Shown: in pieces, positions 55,404 through 64,000 of the stretch
How the letters are laid out: each line of letters starts with the position of its first letter
How positions within the stretch are numbered: the stretch's first letter is position 1
NCBI RefSeq assembly: GCF_048544455.1
Contig: NC_133536.1
Coordinates: forward strand, 167,954,325-168,018,324
Origin: Silene latifolia
Taxonomy: Eukaryota; Streptophyta; Magnoliopsida; Caryophyllales; Caryophyllaceae
Direction: 5' to 3'
DNA length: 64,000 nt
Notes under the pieces: generated by a model
Databases searched by the model: none
Seen by the model: the letters and a program-made list of their open reading frames with translations, nothing else
Told to the model about the DNA's origin: nothing
Position numbers and translations under genes: made by a program

Positions 55404-55756
55404 CTATTCCGGTTAATGGAGCAGGATATCGAAGGTGTCTCGTGGCCTCGCATAGTTCCCTTTTACTCATCGTAGTTTTCTTGTTGTTTTATTTGGTTTG
55501 TTTCTTTAGCTAGTTTTCTTTCCTTTTATGGATGTAATTCCGCTCCTCTTTACAAAAAAAAAATAAAAGAAAAAAGAAAAAAGTAATCGATCTCAAACAT
55601 ATTGAGGATTAAAATGTTGAACTATGGTGATAAAAAAAAATGAAAAATCTTTCCCAACAAATATATTACTCCATATAAACAAATAGACATTTAAGAATAT
55701 GGCAAATATTTATGTAAACTGCCTTAAACACGAATATTATAAAACATGTTAGTCGT

Positions 55757-56289
55757 TAGGGGTGGATCTAGGATTTTGGTATAAGGGAGGCACAATTTTT
55801 TTTCTAAATAAATCGTCTTCCATTTTATAAGGCCCTTTATGCATATTTTAATTCATTTTGTACACAAATTTAAAAAGTCTTAAAAAAAGTTAATGAGCTA
55901 AATGTTAACTATACATCAAATTTTACGGAACATTATAATTCTATATTAAACAATCGATGGCAGTGGCTCAACGGTTGAGACACTAACATAGTACCTTAGA
56001 GGTTCAAATCTTGTTAGAAACAAATTTTTGGATAAAAAGCTATTAGCATGGGCCCAAAAAATACACGGCAGAGGTAAACTATATGTGGGCATGGGCCTGT
56101 GGTCTAAGACCCAAAATATACACAGCAAAACTTGGAGTATTAGTCGAACGCAGGATCTCTAACAATTAATAAAGACCTTCTACCAACTGTGCGACACCAT
56201 CTACATGCATAATATCTTCACTAAAAGATAAATATTCTGAAATTCATGGTGGGCACCTGCCCACCCGGGCCCCCCTAAATACGCCCCTG
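55757..56289 (+). mobile_element. hAT-type miniature transposon
   Basis: The ends TAGGGGTGGATCTAGG and, inverted, CAGGGGCGTATTTAGG match the CAGGGGCGGATCTAGG-like termini of plant hAT elements. They are flanked by a perfect 8-base duplication TTAGTCGT (55749-55756, 56290-56297), the hAT size. The first base is T where the other end has C, a likely C-to-T change. The 533-base element has no transposase. Within it is a tRNA-like promoter pattern described separately. Confidence 0.88.
55964..56010 (+). promoter_or_regulatory. Possible RNA polymerase III A and B boxes
   Basis: TGGCTCAACGG (55964-55974) fits the A-box pattern TRGYNNANNGG closely, and GGTTCAAATC (56001-56010) fits the B-box GGTTCRANYC, 26 bases apart. 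This is a tRNA-like layout and suggests a SINE relic captured by the hAT element. No tRNA cloverleaf or SINE tail was seen. Confidence 0.35.
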
Positions 56290-56516
56290 TTAGTCGTTTC
56301 GTTACTTTTCCACAAATATTAACCATATAGGTTTCTGCTGCATAAATCCGTTTTACACAATGCATATGTAAAATTTCACTTTAAAAGACAAATGGAAAAT
56401 ATTTACAGAGTTTAAGTTTTGAATAAGCAATAATCTTCTATAAAACCGGTAATTGTTTCATCATTAAAAACTTTACAACATTTTACTAATATTATTTCAT
56501 CATTATTTTATAAAAC

Positions 56517-57919
56517 TGTTAGAACCATACTTGGTTGATGATGCCAAGTTTCTTTGTGATTTAGTTGTGTGCCTTTTAGTTTTATACTTTATAGCATATT
56601 AAGCTTTCTAAGATGCCTTAAGGATGTTCAAGAATGATCAAGAGTGTGATCATTTGCTTATCCAAGATCATGAAGTGTGTCTATGTAATCTTAGTTTAGT
56701 GTTGTAAGAGGTACGAGTTCATTTACTAATGCAACACTGCAATGTGCATGCCGCAGTGGTCGCCACTATGCATGACATATGTCTGATCACCGCTCTTTAA
56801 ATCGATTTGATAAATTTGATTTCGTAAATCATTTTATTGAGTTATTAATTTCAGAAATGTTTGGAGCAAAACTTATGAGAGTAACATGATTTATCATATG
56901 GAAAATATCTAAGCTTTTTGGGTTCAACGAAATTCAAATTTGACATATGCTTTTCCATAAAAAGCGGAACTTTATCTTCCTTAAATTATGGAACTATAGT
57001 TTTTGCTTTTTCATGAAATATTTACAAAGTTGCTCTACTCTTTCATTAAGCCTTGTGTTGATTTGCATCAATCACTCTACTGTAAATGTATTTTAAAATA
57101 ATGAAAGCTTTCATCTTATCCAAAGCTTAATATTTTTATAATAATTTCTCTACCCTTAAGGTTTGTGTTCATTGCCTATATAAAGAGCTCTTTCGTCATT
57201 GACAACTTAGGACTTTCTGAGCATTTAAAACTTCATTCTTTGCAAAAGTTTTTCAAAGTTAAAGCTTTTCGTTCTCTGATTTTCTTACAAAGTTGTTTTT
57301 AAGTAAAAAGCTTGAAGTGATCAGTTAAAGTCAGTTTCACTATTGTATTGTCTTATGTTCTTATATCTCACTATTAGATTAATCTTTGTCTCATTCGTTC
57401 TTAAGTGAACAAGTTCGAGACAATAATCGTGTAATAGTTGAGAATAGAACGACAAGTCTTGAAGCGGAGTAGCTTTGAGCAATAGTGAAAGTCTTGAAGC
57501 GAAGTAGCTTCAAGCAAGTGTAGCCGGGGTTGGTTGGCGAGTTATTTTAATTGTAAGGGGGTTTACTAGTTTGAGTAAATTTCTAAACAAGTAATAAAAT
57601 AATGGTTGGACGCAGGCTTCAGAATATAAGATTAACCAATTTTTTAAACATCGTCTTGTTTGTTTATTTACTTTTATTTTTCTTTTTGCCTTACTTATCT
57701 CGTTTCAATTGGGTACTTCTGTCTGTGCAATAGTCCATCATACTGTTGCTCAGACCTACTGTTATTTTCTTGTGAACTTAAATTCGATTGAGTTTCTCAA
57801 GTATTGTGCTTAATAATTCTTACTTCTGTTATCAAATAACCAAGATAAGTATAAATTTCTAAACGGTACACCTAATTCACCTCATCCTCTCTTAGGTGTT
57901 AATCGTTCTTAACTCTTCA
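56517..57919 (+). repeat. Solo LTR of a SIRE-like copia element
   Basis: It begins TGTTAGAACCATACTTGG and ends TTCTTAACTCTTCA, close in form to the SIRE LTR ends here (TGTTGAACCATATAGC, AGACTCTTCA). Its inner order also matches: a GATGATG segment near the start and a TTTGTTTATTTACTTT stretch before the end. The length is 1,403 bases. Flanks AAAAC and ACAAC are a one-mismatch 5-base duplication. No internal sequence follows, so it is a solo LTR of a different SIRE subfamily. Confidence 0.72.
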
Positions 57920-58240
57920 ACAACCCTCCTCAATCCTTCCATACTCTAACTCTCCCATCTTCCCTCGCCCCTCCCTTCTGCAAACTACCCCTACTCTAAG
58001 GCGTGTGACACCCAATATTCCATTGACACTCGATCGAGTGACTTCTGGGGCACCTTCATCGTTTCTCACTAATACCATGACGGTGATAATGACGTAGCAG
58101 TAATGATGGCACTTGGCAGTGACAATTTCAACACATTTATGTTTAAGAAAGGGAGGAACTCAGGAACACCCATGAACATGATGTGAATGAAGAGAAGTGT
58201 GAGAACATCAAGCAACTTGTGGTGCTAATTGCGAAAGTTA
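57920..58240. other. Intergenic DNA, no gene seen
   Basis: A pyrimidine-rich first half is followed by mixed sequence. It holds one isolated ACTCGATCGAGT palindrome (58028-58039) of the Tekay LTR type but no partner 21 bases away. It may be an LTR crumb. Confidence 0.5.
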
Positions 58241-58444
58241 TGCCCTCTGTTCCGGTCATTTGTTGTCTATTCCATTTTGGCGTGTCTCGGTCATTTGTTA
58301 TTCTTTCTATTTTAAGAAAGAATTTGATGAGCAATTTGATCTTTCACACACAATTTGGTCTACTTGTCATTTAATAATTAGCCCCTCCTCTTTCTTTGGT
58401 CTATGTGCCAAAAACAAAGAACAACAATTGACCGACGGAAAGAG
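58241..58444 (+). mobile_element. Stowaway-like MITE
   Basis: The left end CCCTCTGTTCCGGTCATTTG and the right end (inverted) CTCTTTCCGTCGGTCAATTG are imperfect inverted repeats of the CTCCCTC type. The dinucleotide TA flanks both sides (58239-58240 and 58445-58446), as for Tc1/mariner-related MITEs. At 204 bases it has no coding capacity. Confidence 0.75.
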
Positions 58445-58446
58445 TA

Positions 58447-59336
58447 TTTCTTAAAACCGAATATGTTATTGTTCAATAAGTAGACGTTCCGACTTCCGAG
58501 CGTAGGTCTAATGACAATTGACAACAAATGTTATGTTGAAAGTGACACGGGACGAATAAAAAAAATGACATTGACCTCGGCCATGGTTGGCGAAGGGTGG
58601 TTAGGGGTAATAGTAGTGATTCATGGTAGCTAGGATAGTCTGACGGGTGCGGGCAGGTAGAAGAGATTTGAAAAGAGAGTGATTAAAATGGCATGACATT
58701 ATTAATTTACATTCTAAAGCAACTAATAAAAAGTTGAAACACCAAACAATTCATAAATATTTCCATATTAAACAACTTCTTATAGAAAGCAGCCTCAAAG
58801 AATATTCATTACTAGACTATAATTAAAAGAGGTATGATAATGTTTTTGTAACTTACCTGGCTGTGAAACCGGGATGGGAGTGTGCTTCGAAGTTGCGCTC
58901 TGAATTGGCGTGGAAGAGAGCAGTGCATGCATGGCCTCTAATATATAGCTTTCCTGTTTTTGTTGGGCGCGATTCAATGTCCTTTGCATACATGGTGTCT
59001 AGAATACATTAAAGTAATATTCCGCTCCCTCAATTAAGTAATCACTTCTAGGAGCAAAGAATAAAAACACGTATTCAGCTTATCTTTAAATGATTATTAA
59101 ATATTCTCTTGCTCCTCATTTACTTATCTTTTTTGGTGTTGAGGAAACACGTAGCCGCTATTTTTGGTGTGCACTAGATAAATTCTCGAGTATGCATCAT
59201 AGCCTGCAAACTATTTAAAATAGGTAAGCCACCCACGAGTGATAGACTCAAAGTTGACAAGGCACATGCTCAGGTCATAAATATATACTCCACAAGATTG
59301 CTTTTGAGGAGGCTTGAGCTGAGTTCATATTTTTAA
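58447..59336. other. Intergenic DNA with one possible orphan exon
   Basis: No recognised gene. On the minus strand a frame from ATG 58993 runs to a good splice donor (CAG|GTAAGT at 58857/58856), giving MYAKDIESRPTKTGKLYIRG and about 25 more residues. The alternative ATG 58989 also stays open. No following exon or homology was recognised, so it is recorded only as a possibility. Confidence 0.3.
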
Positions 59337-61814
59337 TGTAACACCCGCCATTTTTCATAAATCTCATTTATTTAATTTTTACTAAGGAGATTTATTTTTA
59401 TTTTTTTTATACGGTTTTAGTTTAATATTTCAAATTAAAACCGTTATTGGTTAATTACTAGTCCGATTTTATAAATGAACCGACTTTTAATTATATGTCA
59501 TATTTTTATAAAATGGGAAAACGATTTTGGTCCATCACATTTTTGGACCGGGTGATAGTAATTTAATACAAAGCACATTATACACTTACTTTTTATTTAT
59601 TAAAACATAAGATAAATTTTATATCTTACTTTTTATTTTATTTTTATTTAAAATGGAAATATATTTTTTAGTTGTTTAAACAACTATTTTGCCTGATCAA
59701 CTTATGACTTTTAAGGAGATTTTATTTCTCATTTTAATCTCTTATAAACTCTACTTTTGTCTAGGTTTATTAGGTTTTCTTTCAAAAAAAATAAAATAAA
59801 AGAAATCAATCCCCCTACTACGTTTCACGGCAAAACCAAAATTACGTACGTGCTTACCTTTTTGCTTCTTTTTTAACCTTCAAACAAATTACGTACGTGT
59901 TTGCTTTCTTGTTTCTAACAAGGATCGATCTTTATTCATCTTTTCTTGCTCCCATTCGATCGTTCCTAATCTTATTTTAAGGGTAATTCAATTACTCTTA
60001 TTGATTTAGTGCCAGTTTTCGTTTTAAATTAATTATCATATGGTTTATTCATATGAAAGATATGTTTTTGTAGGCTTCAAGAGGATAAATTTGAAGACTA
60101 GTATAATATCGATTCGGATATGGATTGAAGGTAACATCGACATTGCTCGGTATTACACGATATTTATGTTCTAGTTGCATGTATTAGGAATTATTTTGCT
60201 GGTGTTGTGAATTGTTGTGCTGGCCGAGATTCACTAATAGGGTGTACGTGGTCTCGATATTTTTAAACAATTGTTTTTATATTAGAGTTGCAAATATTCA
60301 TTTTTATATTTGAAAGTTATATAAAATATTTTTCTGGAATGAATAATTTATTTTAAGATACCATGATTTTTTGTGTTTATTATTTTGGAGTTATAGTATT
60401 TGTTTCGGATTTTTTAGTGTTGAAACGGTTTTTGCGATTATAGTACTGCTGAACCGTTTTAATTAGATTTAAAATACTAATTCAAATATTTAATTCACGA
60501 AAATTTAGTATGTGGCAGAGACATGGAGTACTAAGGTGTGTGTAAAACCTTAGATCTTGAAACCATCATTTCGATTTTATAAATAATTTAGAAGTTATGG
60601 TAAAATGGTTCGTTATTTCCGCTAAATCTGACAGTCTGTTTGTAAAATTTATATTGCCTATTTTCTTTTCGAATATGAAAAATGTTGGAAAGCGACTCAT
60701 GTTATTTCAAGCCTAGAGTATGCAAAAAAATATTTCATAAATTTCTGAGGTACAGTTTGTTTAGAATAAATTATTTGTGAATAGCTTGCCGGTAAACTAC
60801 AATTCTGTCTTTTGCTCGAAGATTATTTCGTGAAATAACTTTTCTTTGTGATCCAGTGGCTAATACTTTTTCTACATAAACTTTGGGATGTCTAGTTATG
60901 CTTAGAATTTTATGTTGCCTTAAAATGTTTTTTTAAAGTTGTTTTTTTTGAACTGAAACATTCTGGATATCGTTTTCCGTCAGCTTTTAGAACTGAATTT
61001 TTAAACCTCTGATAGTTTCGTTTTTTGAAGTTGGTTATTGAATAAAAGTTGTATCTAAGCGCTATAGGAAACGATGAAAATTGGTCTTGAATCATTTTAA
61101 TTTTTCTGTATTTAATTATGAATTTTACACTACTGTTGTTTTGTTTTATAAACTATTTTAGAACTCCGTCTCTATAAGGCCTAAATAATATATCTTTACT
61201 AAAATATTTTAAGCCATTTATGTTTTTATATTTTAAATACAGTGACTTATTTAATTTGTAGTTCTTGGATTAATTATAATCTTGGAAATGAAATTTAAGA
61301 TTTCTGTTTGAAAGAATAAAAAGTGTAGCTCACTTAGAAACTTTTGAAATAATATACTTTGAATAATATACTATCTTTGGGATATTTTTAAGTTTTGAAT
61401 GTAAAAGAATAATGAACTACGGCATACGAGTTCTTAAACGGCTATATGATTAGGTACCCAAGTGGGATGCACAGATTGTCGTAGAGTCATGTACATGTAC
61501 TTAGACTGGGATTCCGCGCTGCGTGGTAAGACGAGTCCTGTTATAGTTTTGTTGTCTAGTTAGTGGACTTGGAGTTGGTCATCTTTGCATGACCCTGAGT
61601 TTCCGAAACTAGTATAAGATGCTGTGGTGTAAAAGAGTATAGCTAAAGTTATATTATGGCCTGAACTAAATTGTTTCTATTCTGTCATTTGAGGACTTTT
61701 TGCTCATTAAGCATGCAACACATTTCTTTTTGAACGTGATATTGGAATCATATTTTCTTTGCATATGTTTTTAATGTCTCAACCTATTTTTGATATATTA
61801 TCGCTTCTGTAACA
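59337..61814 (+). repeat. Probable solo LTR of a gypsy element
   Basis: The segment starts TGTAACACCCGCC and ends GCTTCTGTAACA. Its flanks TTTAA and TTTAT differ at one base of five. It is A/T-rich, with no coding sequence, and has LTR-like layout including a GAAGGTAACATCGACATTGC segment near 60130. At 2,478 bases it is long but within the chromovirus range. No second copy exists in the window, so the boundaries rest on terminal motifs only. Confidence 0.55.
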
Positions 61815-62073
61815 TTTATTGTAATACTCCGTATTTTGATAATAATTTGTGAAAGTAATTTAGGTAACTTAATAATTGATTAAAGACATTTCTAATAGTA
61901 ATTTTAATAAGACGTTAAGTAAATAATAAATTAAGTATCCAAGTCGGGAATTGGGTTTAGCTAATATTTATGAGTGGGTCATGTGCCATTGTTAGTTGGG
62001 CCGAATTTATGGTTCATCTAGTATGAGTGTAATCGGGATTTATATCGGAAAATTAATAATAATATAATAAGGA

Positions 62074-62077
<4 letters not shown>

Positions 62078-62104
<27 letters not shown>

Positions 62105-62105
62105 A
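62078..62105. repeat. (TA)n microsatellite
   Basis: An uninterrupted alternation of A and T for about 28 bases. Confidence 0.97.
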
Positions 62106-62206
62106 AGGTAATTATAATTATAATAATAATAATAATAAAGTTATGGCAAATAATAAATTAGTAAATATTGTATGAGGAAATCCTATTTATGGTAAGATTA
62201 ACATAC

Positions 62207-62400
<194 letters not shown>

Positions 62401-63823
62401 AATGGCAATTATTAATAATGGTAATTCCTATACTAATTAGAATAAGGTAAGTTATATAGTTTCCTAATTGATCTCACATTCTCTATAATCCTACACTATA
62501 AGTACCCTATTAAATCTGAGAAATAAATCACAAATTAAGAGGAGGAGCTTTTGGAGACGGAATTAGCAAGCGGTAATTAATAGGTAACAAATTCTAATCT
62601 CGTTTTATTTTCTTATTAAGCTGAATGTCAGACGATCTTAAGACGCTTAGAAACTGACCCAAACCTTGACGGAATCAGATCAAACCTTAGGGAGTGGTAT
62701 GTGGGATTGCAAGGGTTGGAATGAGTGTGGTGGTGGTGGTGGTGTCTGGTAAGGCCTAAGGCGGCGGTGGCAGGCGGCAGGTCAGGGAGGTGTTGCGAGT
62801 TGATCGTGGGGTTTGGGATGGGTAATTGAACCCTCTAATGGACGAGACTTGACCTGGGTAAGGTGGAGTTGTGACGGGGGTAGTTAGTCGACCCAGGTGG
62901 TGGAGTTGGGATGGTCGTATACGGTGGTTTGCGACGGCGGTGGTTGGAAAAGCGTGAAACAGGGGAGGGGAATAGTTGGTGTTGCTGTCGGTTTTAGGAG
63001 GTTGTACCGGTGGTGTAGGTGGGTTAAGTGGAAGGTGGAATCACTCTTGGAACGACCGTAGTCAGTTTTGGTCTTGGGTGGTGGCCATGGGTGGTCATGG
63101 TGGCAGTAGGGTGGTGAATTGGCGGGTTTTGTTGTTTTCGTGTCGGATTTTCGGGTGCTGTTTAGCGCGTGGTTTTGGAGCCTGTTTAGGATGGTTCAGG
63201 TCATGGTTAAGGGTTGTCGGAGTTGTTCGAGCTGTAGGCTAGTGTGTCGTAGGTTTGGGCGGTGGTTTTGGTGGCTAGGAGTGTCGTGGGACGCGGGTTT
63301 TGGTGAGGTAAGAGGACACAGTAAAACCGTGGTTGTGGGGGTGTGGATTGTGTTTGTTACGGGAGTGTTCATGAGTGTGGACGTGGGTGTGGATGGGTTA
63401 TTTAAATTAATTATCAAGTCGGGTTTACGTGATCGTTACACGGGAATATAATTAATTAAGTTAAATGGAAATACATTAAATTAATATAATGAGTTAAATA
63501 ATAGATAGTTAATTTGGATAATTAGTATAATAAAAGGAATAAATAAATAAATAAATAATTGAATTGAATTGAATTATCATATTTTGATTAGGTGACGGTT
63601 GTGAAGAATTATAATCGGATCGAATTGCTTTATTTATTGGATTGCGTAATTGGAGTGCTTGCTTTCGAGGTAGGATAATCTACTCAACTATATCTGGTTT
63701 GCGTGTTTAATACGAGAATGTATTGAAAGGATGATTGGTGTATGATTGCTTATTTAATTAAGCTAATTGAGTTGTGTATATTTTATACGATTATATTGTG
63801 GAATGGTTTATGAGAATTGCAAT

Positions 63824-64000
63824 GCCCCAGGCTTAGTCTCTGGTGGATAACCTGAGTGGTGATTGAACTGCCCCAGGCTTAGTCTTTGGCTGATAACGTG
63901 TGTGATTAATTGGAAGGCCCCAGGCTTAGTGTCTGGTGGATAACGTGTGTGAGTATTTGGACTGCCCCAGGCTTAGTCTCTGGTGGATAACGTGGATAGT
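63824..64000 (+). repeat. 47-base tandem repeat, four copies, open at window end
   Basis: Units begin GCCCCAGGCTTAGT at 63824, 63870, 63917 and 63964 (spacing 46, 47, 47). Each continues with TCTGGTGGATAACGTG-like sequence and a variable tail. The array runs to the window end. Confidence 0.95.

Larger units (their letters stand above)
49272..55581 (+). mobile_element. Near full-length plant L1-type LINE with 15-bp TSD
   Basis: The element lies between two copies of AGTAATCGATCTCAA (49257-49271 and 55582-55596), a perfect 15-base target duplication. It has ORF1 with a DUF4283-type domain, ORF2 with endonuclease, reverse transcriptase, zf-RVT and RNase H, and an impure A-rich tail (55552-55581). 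At 6.3 kb it is about full length, with a 5' leader of only 40 bases. Stops and frameshifts are numerous, several in homopolymer runs, yet all domains are readable, so it is moderately old. Confidence 0.95.

Noticed and set aside
58028..58039. Further paired TCGATCGA site
   Set aside because: Single palindrome; no second copy 19-21 bases away on either side.
62976..63451. Gly/Val/Trp-rich frames
   Set aside because: G/T-rich LTR-like DNA; the antisense is equally open and no motif is present.

Overview
This is a stretch of flowering-plant nuclear DNA made almost entirely of transposable elements, with one recognisable host gene. The evidence for a plant is direct: Athila, Tekay-type and SIRE-type LTR retrotransposons, a Cassandra TRIM with 5S rRNA-like sequence in its LTRs, En/Spm (CACTA) transposase remnants, Stowaway and hAT miniature elements, plant LINEs, and a five-exon MscS-like (MSL) ion channel gene. 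The species cannot be fixed from the sequence; a eudicot is likely.

Layout. Bases 1-8485 hold a degraded minus-strand copia element (1-3330) split by a small CACTA element (1233-2386), then the 3' end and LTR of a chromovirus-like gypsy element ('Tekay-B', LTR 4154-5464), then the 3' half of a larger CACTA element ending at 8485. From 8486 to about 41235 lies a second Tekay-type element ('Tekay-A'). Its gag is split by a 12.2-kb Athila element on the minus strand (8878-21071, CTAGC target duplication). Its long 3' LTR is split by an 11.8-kb SIRE-type copia element (26835-38601, CCATC duplication) and by a Cassandra TRIM (39322-40127, CTCGA duplication). The right LTR of the SIRE element itself carries a 1.6-kb non-autonomous DNA transposon (36248-37844).

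From 41229 the DNA is less nested: a LINE 3' fragment, the MSL gene on the minus strand (45090 to 42105, 678 codons, all four introns GT-AG), a second 5'-truncated LINE, a copia gag relic, a nearly complete LINE (49272-55581) with a 15-base target duplication, a hAT-type miniature element, a SIRE-type solo LTR, a Stowaway-like MITE and two further LTR-like blocks reaching the window end, the last with a 47-base tandem repeat.

No transposon here looks autonomous: every coding region has stops, frameshifts or missing parts. The most unusual signal is not a gene. The Athila element carries eleven pairs of the palindrome TCGATCGA, each pair separated by exactly 13 bases (21 bases start to start), in both LTRs, in non-coding DNA and inside the gag-protease reading frame. 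The same paired architecture, with nearly the same spacing, occurs in both Tekay-type LTRs. The SIRE element has an analogous family-specific inverted repeat (GTTATAG core) in its LTRs and in two places in its reading frame.
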